The position numbers and the translations under genes are program-made. Positions 34,041 through 42,706 of a stretch of DNA of 64,000 nt are shown piece after piece. Numbering within the stretch: the first letter of the stretch is position 1; each line of letters opens with the position of its first letter. The stretch spans positions 62,001 to 126,000 of the forward strand of contig DIXF01000010.1 of assembly GCA_002448235.1 (NCBI GenBank), written 5' to 3'. The notes under the pieces are model-generated. The model ran no database searches and had not been told where the DNA came from. It worked only from the letters and a program-made list of their open reading frames with translations. Source of the stretch: Syntrophaceae bacterium UBA6087. Its GTDB lineage: Bacteria > Desulfobacterota > Desulfomonilia > UBA1062.

Positions 34041-36032
34041 ATGATCTCCATGAACTTACAGACTCGCCTCCTTATCGGGTTTCTGATCGCAACATGCCTT
34101 ACCGGTGCCGTTGCGACAGCCGTGGGCATAACGACTATCAACAAGAATACCATCGATGAGGTTCAGAGAAAGGTCCAGCAGGATATCAACACCGCGGAGC
34201 TCATTTTTCAGCACAGTCTCGAACGCCTGAAGTACCAGCTGGAGTTCATCTCCCTGAGAAGTCCTTTGCAGGTGGCCATACGCGAGAACGACCCCACGCC
34301 GCTCAAAGAGCTTGATTGTCTCATACGGCCCGGCACTTCTGCCCTGAAAGACCACAGCAGCCTCGACATGCTCACCCTGGTAGATGAAAACGGCCGGGTG
34401 ATCTACCGGGTGGCCAATCCCGGAGCCAAGGGCGACAGCCTCCTGTGGGATCCGGTCGTCCGGAAGTGCCTTTTTGAGAAAAAATCACAGGCATCGGCGG
34501 TCACGATGCCCCTGGCAACGATCGAAGACCAGAACCCCAGGCTCACGTCCCGGGTGCTCATACCTATCGTAAAAACACCTCAGTCCGCCGAGATCAAAGA
34601 CAAGATACTGACCAACGGTATGGTGCTTCGGGCAGCCTACCCCATTTTCGACCGGAGAGGAGATCTGGTCGGCGCCCTCATCGGCGGGATCCTTCTCAAC
34701 CGTGATTATAACATCGTGGATACGATCAAGGAGACCGTATACCAGGACGAAACCTATCACGGAAGGGACATCGGGTTTGCGACCATATTCCTCGGTCCGG
34801 TAAGGGTTGCGACGAACGTCAAGGCCTCCGACCAGAAGCGGGCCGTCGGCACGATCGTATCCAAGGAGGTTTTCGACCGCGTTCTGGTCAACGGACAGGA
34901 CTGGGTCGGCAGGGCCTTTGTGGTAGACGACTGGTACATCAGCGCCTACACGCCGCTCTATGATATCGATAGAAATATCATCGGGATGTTCTATACCGGA
35001 ATCCTGGAAGCAAAATACCGGGACATGAAACTCCAGACCATCTGGCTGTTCCTGGGCATCACGTTTTTAGGCATGGTCATCGCCTTCATCATCTCTTTCC
35101 GGCTCGGGCACAGCATCATCCGCAGGATCAGAATCCTCAAACAGGCGACCGAGGCCATTTCAGCCGGGAATCTGGAGTACCAGCTCCCGCCGGGCCGGTC
35201 CTCGGGTTTCGATATGCTCGACGAGGCCTTCAACAACATGGCTAAATCGCTGAAAGACCGTGATGAGAGGCTGCAGAAGGCCTTCCAGCGAATCACGCGT
35301 ACCGAGAGGCTCGCATCGCTCGGACAGATGGCTGCCGGCGTTGCCCATGAGATCAATAACCCCCTGGGGGGAATCCTCCTGTACAGCAACCTTGTCCTGG
35401 AGGAGATGGATTCCGTTCACCCGGGCAGAAACAATATGGAAAAGATCATCTACCAGACCGACCGGTGCAAGAAGATCGTCCAGAACCTCCTCGATTTTGC
35501 CAGGACGCCGTCAGGTGATATGTGTCCGGTGGCCATCAACGATGTGGCGACTACCTCGCTCAACCTTGTCAAGGACCAGTCGATGTTCCTGGGCGTAAAC
35601 GTCGTGACCGACCTGGCTCAGGACCTGCCCGAAGTCATGGGCGACGTCTCGCGGCTGGAAGAGGTTTTCCTCAATCTCTTCATCAACGCGGCCGATGCCA
35701 TGGAAAACAAGGGCACCTTAAAGATAACCACCTGGCTCTCAAGCACCAATGCGGTGAAGATCTCGATAATGGACGATGGCAAAGGCATCGACAAGGCGTA
35801 TCTGCCGCACATTTTCGAGCCGTTTTTCACGACCAAAGATCCCGGCCAGGGCACGGGTTTAGGACTGTCCATCACCTACGGCATCATCCAGAAACACAAC
35901 GGTCTCATCGATGTGGAAAGCGATCCCGGCAAGGGGACGAATTTCATTATCACGCTGCCGGCATTCCTCGGCATTCAGGAAGCGGCATCGGAGGCTGCGT
36001 TGCAGGGCACGCAGGGAGAAGATATTGGCTAA
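34041..36032 (+). CDS. Cache-domain sensor histidine kinase
   Basis: 663 residues. First membrane helix at about 8-30; a large periplasmic domain (about 31-330) of double-Cache type, ending in ISAYTPLYDIDRNIIGMFYTGI; second membrane helix at about 335-357; HAMP about 358-410; HisKA with the phosphorylated His in GVAHEINNPLGG (about residue 436); HATPase with NAADAM, DDGKGI and GTGLGLSI. No receiver. It overlaps the start of the NtrC-type regulator by eight bases and is surely its partner. Cache domains usually bind small organic acids; formate or a related acid is a guess from context. Confidence 0.9.
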   Translation: MISMNLQTRLLIGFLIATCLTGAVATAVGITTINKNTIDEVQRKVQQDINTAELIFQHSLERLKYQLEFISLRSPLQVAIRENDPTPLKELDCLIRPGTSALKDHSSLDMLTLVDENGRVIYRVANPGAKGDSLLWDPVVRKCLFEKKSQASAVTMPLATIEDQNPRLTSRVLIPIVKTPQSAEIKDKILTNGMVLRAAYPIFDRRGDLVGALIGGILLNRDYNIVDTIKETVYQDETYHGRDIGFATIFLGPVRVATNVKASDQKRAVGTIVSKEVFDRVLVNGQDWVGRAFVVDDWYISAYTPLYDIDRNIIGMFYTGILEAKYRDMKLQTIWLFLGITFLGMVIAFIISFRLGHSIIRRIRILKQATEAISAGNLEYQLPPGRSSGFDMLDEAFNNMAKSLKDRDERLQKAFQRITRTERLASLGQMAAGVAHEINNPLGGILLYSNLVLEEMDSVHPGRNNMEKIIYQTDRCKKIVQNLLDFARTPSGDMCPVAINDVATTSLNLVKDQSMFLGVNVVTDLAQDLPEVMGDVSRLEEVFLNLFINAADAMENKGTLKITTWLSSTNAVKISIMDDGKGIDKAYLPHIFEPFFTTKDPGQGTGLGLSITYGIIQKHNGLIDVESDPGKGTNFIITLPAFLGIQEAASEAALQGTQGEDIG

Positions 36033-37380
36033 GAAGAACGCGAACATCCTCATCGTGGACGACGAAGAATCTATCCGGGACGGCTGCGAGCAGATTCTTT
36101 CCCGCATGGGTTTCTCCGTTCAAACCGCCTCGGACGGCCAGGCCGGTCTCGATATGGCCAAGAGCGGTCTTTTCGACATCATCCTGCTCGACATCCGCAT
36201 GCCCAAGATCGAGGGTCTCGACATCTTGAGGATCCTGAAAAAAGAGCACAACACTCCTTCGAATGTCATCATCATTACGGGATTCGGCACGATTCAGCTC
36301 GCAGTAGAGGCGATGAGGCTCGGCGCCCGCAATTTCATTACGAAGCCGTTCAACGCGGTCGAACTCAAGCAGGCGGTGCTGGACTGCTTTTCGGAAGACG
36401 TCCAGGACCGGGCCTGCGGCGACATCCTTTCGATGATCATCGGCACGAGCGACTACGTGAAGGAGCTCAAAGACACCATCCGGCGCATCGCCAAAACAGA
36501 CAGCACGGTGCTCATCACCGGAGAAAGCGGGACAGGAAAGGAACTCGTCGCACGCACCGTTCACAGCCTGAGCACGCGCTCCGATAAGCTCTTCATCCCG
36601 GTCGACTGCTCTTCTCTGGTGCAGAACCTCATGGAATCGGAGCTCTTCGGCCACATCAGGGGGGCCTTCAGCGGAGCTACGGAAACCCGTGAAGGAAGAT
36701 TCCAGATGGCCGACAAGGGGACGCTGTTCCTGGATGAGATATCCAATATCGGCCTGGAGATCCAGGCAAAGCTCCTCCGCGCCATCCAGGAGCAGGAGGT
36801 TCCTCGGGTCGGGAGCTCGATTCCCGAGAAGGTGGATGTCCGCCTCATCACCGCCACGAACAGAGACCTGCGCGAAGAAATCAAGTCGGGTACATTCCGG
36901 GAAGACCTCTTCTACCGCATTTCGGTCGTCCCCATTCATATCAAACCCTTAAGGGAGCACAGGCAGGATATACTGCCCATTGCCCAGCACTATTTCGATA
37001 TTTTCCGGATCAAGCACTCCAGCAAGGCAAAACGCATATCCCCTGAAGCGCTGAAGTCACTCACCGCCTATGGCTGGCCCGGCAATATCCGTGAGCTCAA
37101 GAACACCATCGAAAGGCTCTGCGTGCTCTGCGACCGCGAAGAGGTAAACCTCTCCGATATCCTCTACTACGGCCAGGATACAAGCGCAAAGGCTCCGGTC
37201 GTAGATCCTTTTTCCGGGAAGATGACCCTGGTGGATGTGGAAAAAGAGCACATCGAGAAGGCGCTCGACCATTTCAATTACCAGATAAACAAGACCGCAA
37301 AATTTCTCGGGATCGACAGAAAAACCCTGAGGACAAAGATCCGTAACTACGGGATCGAATTCAAAGACGACGAAGAGTGA
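36025..37380 (+). CDS. NtrC-family sigma54-dependent response regulator
   Basis: 451 residues from a TTG at 36025 with GGAG six bases upstream; longer upstream frame overlaps the kinase gene and is rejected. Receiver (ILIVDDEESIRDG, phosphoacceptor in IILLDIRMPKIEG, NFITKPF), AAA+ domain with Walker A GESGTGKE, Walker B GTLFLDEI and the sigma54-contact loop GAFSGA (GAFTGA in most members), and a C-terminal Fis-type HTH (TAKFLGIDRKTLRTKI). It is the only sigma54 activator in the window and is placed between the two promoters that share twin upstream sites. Confidence 0.93.
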   Translation: MAKKNANILIVDDEESIRDGCEQILSRMGFSVQTASDGQAGLDMAKSGLFDIILLDIRMPKIEGLDILRILKKEHNTPSNVIIITGFGTIQLAVEAMRLGARNFITKPFNAVELKQAVLDCFSEDVQDRACGDILSMIIGTSDYVKELKDTIRRIAKTDSTVLITGESGTGKELVARTVHSLSTRSDKLFIPVDCSSLVQNLMESELFGHIRGAFSGATETREGRFQMADKGTLFLDEISNIGLEIQAKLLRAIQEQEVPRVGSSIPEKVDVRLITATNRDLREEIKSGTFREDLFYRISVVPIHIKPLREHRQDILPIAQHYFDIFRIKHSSKAKRISPEALKSLTAYGWPGNIRELKNTIERLCVLCDREEVNLSDILYYGQDTSAKAPVVDPFSGKMTLVDVEKEHIEKALDHFNYQINKTAKFLGIDRKTLRTKIRNYGIEFKDDEE

Positions 37381-37396
37381 ACAAAAGGCCCTCCAT

Positions 37397-37432
37397 GGGT
37401 ATATCTTCCTCGTAAGCGGGGTGTTTTTCCCC
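37397..37432 (+). promoter_or_regulatory. Twin upstream activator sites before the receiver/kinase promoter
   Basis: GGGTATATCTTCCTC (37397-37411) and GGGGTGTTTTTCCCC (37418-37432) match the pair at 29283-29318 at 12 and 10 of 15 positions against the best copy (29304). The 21-base period is identical, and the second site starts 79 bases before the -24 GG (80 at the other promoter). The sites are weaker than those at 29283. Confidence 0.55.
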
Positions 37433-37495
37433 TCCTTATGAATCCGTTTATGCATTGATCATTATTTTAAATAGTCATTTCTTATTGTTATAGAG

Positions 37496-37511
37496 TGGCA
37501 CCGACCTTGCT
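37496..37511 (+). promoter_or_regulatory. Sigma54 promoter of the receiver/kinase pair
   Basis: TGGCACCGACCTTGCT is a near-perfect -24/-12 element (TGGCAC, N5, TTGCT; GG-N10-GC at 37497-37510). A palindrome (CTTGCTT, TATAT, AAGCAAG; 37506-37524) overlaps the -12 box and the expected start site. The first gene starts at 37547 with GAGGAGG. Confidence 0.8.
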
Positions 37512-37546
37512 TTATATAAGCAAGATCAAACGAGGAGGTAGAGGTT

Positions 37547-37933
37547 ATGGACGCAAAGAAAAAGGTGTTACTCATTGACGACGATAAAGACTTCCTGATG
37601 GCAACAAAGCTCATCCTTGAAAAAGGCGGCTATGAGGTATTTCTTGCTGAAGACGGCAAATCAGGTGTTGAGATGGCCAAGTCCGTGAACCCGAACCTCG
37701 CCATTATCGACATGATGATGGAGACCTGGAGCGAAGGATTCAACGTCGTGTCCAAACTCAGGACCTCCGATACCGGCAAGCAGATCCCGCTGATCATGCT
37801 GAGTGCTGTCGATCTCCAGGGCCCGTATCAGTCGTTCGAGCCGCCCGAGGACCTTCCGACCGTGGATCTGCTTCTTCACAAGCCCATCAAGGCAGACGAT
37901 CTGTTACGGTTCGTGGGACAGCTCGTAGGTTAG
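37547..37933 (+). CDS. Single-domain response regulator
   Basis: 128 residues, all receiver: VLLIDDDKDFLMAT, phosphoacceptor in LAIIDMMMETWSEGFNV, LIMLSAVD, and LLHKPIKADDLL. It resembles the receiver at 33390 in the MMME.....GF segment after the Asp and in the insert before the Lys, so the two are likely paralogues acting in one circuit. First gene under the sigma54 promoter at 37496. Confidence 0.9.
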   Translation: MDAKKKVLLIDDDKDFLMATKLILEKGGYEVFLAEDGKSGVEMAKSVNPNLAIIDMMMETWSEGFNVVSKLRTSDTGKQIPLIMLSAVDLQGPYQSFEPPEDLPTVDLLLHKPIKADDLLRFVGQLVG

Positions 37934-37947
37934 ATGAGGAGAGCAAA

Positions 37948-39054
37948 GTGCAGCAAAATGTTGCTTCGCACGTTCTCATCATCGACGATGAAGAATCCAT
38001 CCTTGACGGATGCAGGCAGGCCCTCGAGAAGTCCGGCTATTCGGTGACCACTTCAGCGGACGGCGCAGCGGGCATCAAGCTGGCGCGCGACATCAAACCG
38101 GAGGTCGCTTTCATAGACCTCAAGATGCCCAACTGCTCAGGCATGGATATTATCGAGCTCCTTTCCAGGGACCTGCCTGATATTGTCCTGATCGTGATCA
38201 CCGGATACGCCTCTATCGTTTCCGCGGTGGAGGCCATGAAGAAGGGGGCGTACGACTACCTGCCCAAGCCGTTCACCCCTGACCAGATCAGGGCGGTCAC
38301 GAAGCGCGGCATCGAGCACCTGCAGCTTAAACGCGAAGCGGACAGCCTCCGTGAAGAGAAGGCGCGCATGGAGAAGAGCTTCATCACTTTCGTTTCCCAT
38401 GAGATGCGCTCGCCTCTGGTAACGATCCAGCAGTACATCGAGTCGCTGAAGCTCATCGCGGCGGACACCCTCAAGAGCGATGCCGTGGAGATCATCTCAC
38501 GGTGCGAAAAGCGCCTCCAGAGCCTGCAGGACCTCATCGAGCACTGGCTCGATCTTTCGCGCATCGAAAACGGAACATTCTCCGAGGCAAAGCTCCCGAT
38601 GGACCTGACAGAGGCCCTCGTACGGAGCATGGACGAGATGTGTCCGGTCTGCCAGAGACGGGAAATCATCCTCGAATCTGATTACAAGGAGAACCTTCCC
38701 AGGGTCCTGGGCGACCAGGAGAGCCTGATCAGGGTCTTCAGCAACATCATCGGGAACGCGACCAAGTATACGCCTCCGGGCGGAAAGATTTTCGTAAAGT
38801 CTGATTACGACGACTACTATGTCTACGTGTCTATTGCAGATACCGGCCAGGGGATCCCGCAGGACAAGCTTCCCTTTATTTTCGAGCCTTTCTACCGGGT
38901 ACGGGGGAAAGAAGAGCGTCAGAAGGGATCGGGGCTCGGACTGACATTCAGCAAGAAGATCCTTGAGGCCCACGACGGGAGGATAGAAGTCTCTTCAAAG
39001 GTGGGCGAGGGAACTATCTTTACGATGAAGTTCCCCAGGCTCTTCGAGCTGTAA
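37948..39054 (+). CDS. Receiver-histidine kinase hybrid, soluble
   Basis: 368 residues from a GTG start with GAGGAG upstream. N-terminal receiver (VLIIDDEESILDG, phosphoacceptor in VAFIDLKMPNCSG, YLPKPF), then HisKA with the His in FVSHEMRSPLVTI (about residue 151) and HATPase with NIIGNATKYT, DTGQGI and GSGLGLTF. No membrane helix. The receiver-first order means the kinase is probably controlled by phosphorylation of its own receiver. It follows the receiver gene by 14 bases and ends facing the gene at 39062. Confidence 0.9.
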   Translation: MQQNVASHVLIIDDEESILDGCRQALEKSGYSVTTSADGAAGIKLARDIKPEVAFIDLKMPNCSGMDIIELLSRDLPDIVLIVITGYASIVSAVEAMKKGAYDYLPKPFTPDQIRAVTKRGIEHLQLKREADSLREEKARMEKSFITFVSHEMRSPLVTIQQYIESLKLIAADTLKSDAVEIISRCEKRLQSLQDLIEHWLDLSRIENGTFSEAKLPMDLTEALVRSMDEMCPVCQRREIILESDYKENLPRVLGDQESLIRVFSNIIGNATKYTPPGGKIFVKSDYDDYYVYVSIADTGQGIPQDKLPFIFEPFYRVRGKEERQKGSGLGLTFSKKILEAHDGRIEVSSKVGEGTIFTMKFPRLFEL

Positions 39055-39061
39055 GCCTTTT

Positions 39062-39286
39062 TTAGTTGCTTCTGCCCTTGTCGCCTTCCCAGGGGCGGGT
39101 GTTGTCCAGGAGATATTCGTTGGAATTGTCCACCATGCACTCTCCGCACATGTGAACCATTTTCATGCTTGAGATCTGGCGCACGACAAAGAGCTTCTCG
39201 GCTTTTGCCTTGCAGAGGAAACACTCGTCGCCGCAGTCCTTGTCATGGAATTCGTAGCACTTCTCATCGAGGTATTTACACTTCAT
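39062..39286 (-). CDS. Small cysteine-rich protein, unknown
   Basis: 74 residues starting at MKCKYLDEKC (AGGAG six bases upstream). Nine cysteines: C3, C10, then C-x3-C-x2-C in CGDECFLC, and CGEC near residue 52. The spacing suggests two zinc or iron-sulfur sites. The C-terminus is polar. Convergent with the kinase gene (seven-base gap). No family was recognised. Confidence 0.65.
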   Translation of the reverse strand: MKCKYLDEKCYEFHDKDCGDECFLCKAKAEKLFVVRQISSMKMVHMCGECMVDNSNEYLLDNTRPWEGDKGRSN

Positions 39287-39421
39287 GCCTGTCTCCTGAC
39301 AAAAAATTACCACAACACCTTAAGCCTTTGCAACCGGATAACCATTACCTGCTTGCACTTCATAACTCCAGCGGCAATAATACAAATAGCTTTAGGTAAG
39401 AATATTCTCAAGGGGTGACAG

Positions 39422-39988
39422 GTGAAGCGACACTGGAATTGTCTGGACTCGCAGTTCAAGTATGAAAACAGGATCGTAAAGGTAAGGGAAGACACCTACC
39501 ACTTCCTTCCCAACAATATCACTCATGACTTCCTTGTGCTGGAATTCAGCGACTGGGTCAACATCATCCCTGAAACAAGCGAGGGAGAGGTCGTCATGAT
39601 CCGGCAGTACCGCCACGGTGTGCGCAGGGAGACCTTTGAGATTCCCGGCGGCCTCATCTCGGAAGAAGACCCGGACCCTTCTGCGGGTGCATCGAGGGAG
39701 ATGACCGAAGAGACGGGATACACGAGCGACGACATCATCCACATCGGGACCGTCGAGCCTAATCCCGCCATCCAGAGCAACCGCTGCCATACCTACCTCG
39801 CCCGCAATGCCGTGCCCGGTGCAGGACAGAACCTCGATCCCACCGAGGCCATCAGGATAGAGCTCATCAAGAAATCAAAGGTATATGATATGATCCGGCA
39901 AGGGCAGATCACCCACGGCCTGGTGGTGGCGGCATTCGCATATCTCCTCCTCCATGAAGGTAAGGACGCTGTGCAGCCGCCAAAATAA
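39422..39988 (+). CDS. Nudix hydrolase, ADP-ribose pyrophosphatase-like
   Basis: 188 residues from a GTG with AGGGG upstream. The beta-strand block VVMIRQYRHGVRRETFEIPGG and the Nudix helix REMTEETGY are clear; the loop between GG and RE is one residue longer than the standard box and has Asp where Glu is usual. The pattern fits ADP-ribose or sugar-nucleotide pyrophosphatases. It lies alone, between the Cys-rich gene (divergent) and the acyltransferase (convergent). Confidence 0.83.
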   Translation: MKRHWNCLDSQFKYENRIVKVREDTYHFLPNNITHDFLVLEFSDWVNIIPETSEGEVVMIRQYRHGVRRETFEIPGGLISEEDPDPSAGASREMTEETGYTSDDIIHIGTVEPNPAIQSNRCHTYLARNAVPGAGQNLDPTEAIRIELIKKSKVYDMIRQGQITHGLVVAAFAYLLLHEGKDAVQPPK

Positions 39989-40076
39989 TTTTATCTGGCG
40001 GAATCATCGTTCATGTCCGATGATTCAAAACTCGTATCATACTCGTTACTTGGCTCATAACGACTGGTATTGCTTT

Positions 40077-41099
40077 TCATTTTCTTTCCCGGGGCGCCTT
40101 TGTCTCCTGCACTCTTTCTACAGGATGATAATCCTTTGCCTGGGAAAGGACGAATTCTCTGAAATCGCTGCCCTGTCTGATGATCTTTTTCATATCGGCC
40201 CTTCTGGCCCACCTGCAGTGGAGCCAGAACCACTGGTCGGGTTTTTCCCGGACAGTGGAGGATATCCACGCATGCAAAGCACAACTGAGATTTCTTACGG
40301 CGCTCGATTTCCAGTAGTCGGAAATTTTGTCTATGCCTTTGTAGTCATTTCCGAAGTCCCTTGAGTCGATGGGTTTTGAAAAGCGGAATATGAAGCGGTC
40401 TCCCTCCTTGAAGCCGTACAGGGGCAGGATGACGGCGTCGCCTTGCAGGGCGATGAAGGCAGGGGCAGGATTCGTAGGCGCCGGCAGCCCGAGCACGTCG
40501 CAGAACACCCGGTCCTCCCGCTTGCCCCTCTGGTCGATGATAATTCCAACGATATGCCCTTGTTTCAGCTGATTGATGTAGTTCTTTACCATGCCGCCCT
40601 TGGGAGGCAGCAGGGCGATCCGGTATCTGGACCGGATTTCGTCCGCTATGGTCTGCACCACCTTGCTCTTGATGTAGTCGGCCATGACGCAGATCTCTAC
40701 ATCGAGGATTCTGGGCGTGTTCCCGAGGACCTCCCAGTTCATGTGGGGCGAAACGATCATGATGTTGCGGCCCGAGGCCCGCGCCAGCTCGAAATGCTCC
40801 CTTCCCTGAAAATCCACAAATGCCTTGAGCTCCGAGTCGGTCATGTAGGCTGTCCTGATTGCATCGACATAAAGCTCGCCCTGATTCATGAATATATTTT
40901 TCATGAATCCTTCGGCATCATCGATGCCCAGGGTTGCACGAGCCTGCATAATGCCCACCTTCAAATGAAAGGGGAGGATCAGCGACCCAAGCCGGCCGAA
41001 TGATCGCCCGAGGGCCACGGCCCAGCCGTAGGGCATGATGCAGATAAGACGGATGATTGCCCTCAGGAATGACAGATTGATTTTTTCTATTATAGTCAT
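40077..41099 (-). CDS. Lipid A biosynthesis acyltransferase (LpxL/HtrB-like)
   Basis: 340 residues from MTIIEKINLSFL. The N-terminal membrane segment and the pattern IMPYGWAVALGRSFG and EGFMKNIFMNQGE fit the LpxL/HtrB family, as does IDQRGKREDRVFCDVLGLPAPTNPAPAFIAL. The catalytic motif reads SPHMNWEVLG, so His and Glu are three residues apart instead of the usual four (HxxNWE or HX4D/E). C-terminus WFWLHCRWARRA is typical. It would add a secondary acyl chain to lipid A or a related glycolipid at the inner membrane. Confidence 0.85.
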   Translation of the reverse strand: MTIIEKINLSFLRAIIRLICIMPYGWAVALGRSFGRLGSLILPFHLKVGIMQARATLGIDDAEGFMKNIFMNQGELYVDAIRTAYMTDSELKAFVDFQGREHFELARASGRNIMIVSPHMNWEVLGNTPRILDVEICVMADYIKSKVVQTIADEIRSRYRIALLPPKGGMVKNYINQLKQGHIVGIIIDQRGKREDRVFCDVLGLPAPTNPAPAFIALQGDAVILPLYGFKEGDRFIFRFSKPIDSRDFGNDYKGIDKISDYWKSSAVRNLSCALHAWISSTVREKPDQWFWLHCRWARRADMKKIIRQGSDFREFVLSQAKDYHPVERVQETKAPRERK

Positions 41100-41293
41100 T
41101 GCACGCTCTTTTCTCCATGCAGCCGATATCCATGTACCCGGCATCCAACCGTGGATGCCCTGGTTATGAGGCTGCATCGACTTACATACATTCACCAAAG
41201 ACCAGGCAAACAAAACGTAGCAACAAGACTAGCACCAAAGGCCAAGAAGACTCAATTACTTTTATGGACCTGCGTGGCGGTACGAAGGGGGAT
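41100..41293. other. Intergenic region without a recognised feature
   Basis: 194 bases between the acyltransferase start (41099, minus) and the UPF0210 stop (41294, minus). It must hold the acyltransferase promoter and any terminator of the UPF0210 pair. No strong hairpin, repeat or ORF was seen. Confidence 0.5.
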
Positions 41294-42667
41294 TCAATTC
41301 GTCAGGCTGTGGATGGGTGAGGGGATCTGTCCGCCGCGACGGATAAAGGGATTGTCTCCACGGGCGTTGTTTACCTGCATAATGACGGATTCCCCCAGCA
41401 GACCCCCGAAAGAGGCCCGCTCACCGGCTTTTTTCCCCGGGACCGGGATAATACGGGCCGCAGTGGTCTTTTTATTGATGACGCCGATTGCCATCTCATC
41501 GGCAATGATGGCAGCGAGTGTTTCGGCAGTGATCTCACCGGGCACCGCCACCATGTCCAGACCCACCGAGCAGACGCTGGTCATGGCCTCCAGCTTTTCC
41601 AGGGACAGGTAACCGTTCTCGACGGACTGGGAGATATTGAGGTCCTCACTGACAGGGATGAAGGCCCCGCTTAAGCCCCCCACATTGGAGCTGGCAAAGG
41701 CGCCGCCTTTTTTCACTGCATCGTTGAGCATGGCCAGTGCAACTGTGGACCCGGGAACGCCGATGCTGCACAGCCCCAGGCTCTGAAAGATCTCTCCTAC
41801 ACTGTCGCCTACATTTGGTGTGGGGGCCAGGGACAAGTCCACCACCCCGAAGGGGACGCCCAGGATCTCCGCCACCTCGCGACCGATAAGCTCTCCCGCG
41901 CGGGTCACCTTATAGGCGGTGCGCTTGATCAATTCGGTGATCCGGCCCAGGTCCGCATCCGGATTGTTAGCCAACATGCGGTCAATGGCCTTTTTCACCA
42001 CACCGGGGCCGCTGACGCCTACATTGATGACCTTGTCGCTTTCTCCCACACCGAGATAGGCGCCCGCCATAAAGGGGATGTCCGGAGGGATGTTGGCAAA
42101 TACGCACAGCTTGGCACAGCCGATACCGTCCTTCTCGGCGGTGAGCTCCGCTGCCGCCTTGATCTGACGGCCCATGAGCAGGACCGCATCCATATTGATA
42201 CCGGCACGGGTGGTTGCGACGTTTACAGAGGCACACACCCTCTCGGTGGATGCCAGGGCCTGAGGCAAAGCATCGATCAGCGCGCGGTCTCCGCGGGCCA
42301 TTCCTTTTTCGACCAGGGCGGAAAATCCCCCCAGGAAATCCACATTGATTGCCCGGGCTGCTGTATCCAGGGTTCCGGCTATGGCAACCATCTCGTCCGC
42401 CCCGAAAGGTGCCGCAGCAACAGCAATGGGGCTGACAGAAATGCGTTTGTTGACCACCGGGATGCCGTACTTTTCGCCCACCTGATCGCAGACCGCTACC
42501 AGGTTTTCGGCTGCAGAAGTAATGCGGTCGTAGATCTTGCTCTGAAACCGCTTGAGGTCGTCGCTGGCACAGTCAAGGAGATTGAGCCCCAATGTCACGG
42601 TGCGCAGGTCAAGATGCTCGCTGCGGAGCATTTCCAGTACCGAAAGGATTTCTCCATGGGTAAACAT
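41294..42667 (-). CDS. UPF0210 (DUF711) family protein
   Basis: 457 residues, full family length, GGGAG before the ATG. Family blocks: DLRTVTLGLNLLDCAS, VVNKRISVSPIAVAAAP, GGFSALVEKGMARGD, MKDGIGCAKL-like EKDGIGCAKLCVFANIPPDIPFMAGA, and GVSGPGVVKKAI. Biochemical role is not known for most members. It is usually next to a small ACT-domain protein, as here (42707), and the pair is thought to be regulatory or metabolic in anaerobes and Firmicutes. Confidence 0.88.
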   Translation of the reverse strand: MFTHGEILSVLEMLRSEHLDLRTVTLGLNLLDCASDDLKRFQSKIYDRITSAAENLVAVCDQVGEKYGIPVVNKRISVSPIAVAAAPFGADEMVAIAGTLDTAARAINVDFLGGFSALVEKGMARGDRALIDALPQALASTERVCASVNVATTRAGINMDAVLLMGRQIKAAAELTAEKDGIGCAKLCVFANIPPDIPFMAGAYLGVGESDKVINVGVSGPGVVKKAIDRMLANNPDADLGRITELIKRTAYKVTRAGELIGREVAEILGVPFGVVDLSLAPTPNVGDSVGEIFQSLGLCSIGVPGSTVALAMLNDAVKKGGAFASSNVGGLSGAFIPVSEDLNISQSVENGYLSLEKLEAMTSVCSVGLDMVAVPGEITAETLAAIIADEMAIGVINKKTTAARIIPVPGKKAGERASFGGLLGESVIMQVNNARGDNPFIRRGGQIPSPIHSLTN

Positions 42668-42706
42668 GTGGCTCTCCCTATCCCCTCGCCTTCATATCTC
42701 TCATCG

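Noticed and set aside
33814..34044. 76-residue open frame between the terminator and the Cache kinase gene
   Set aside because: It begins inside the terminator hairpin, has no ribosome site and no family resemblance. It is treated as non-coding.
37381..37440. GGGG-TGTTTTT-CCCC as a terminator after the NtrC-type gene
   Set aside because: The stem is only four to five bases and the sequence is better explained as the second activator site of the twin pair.
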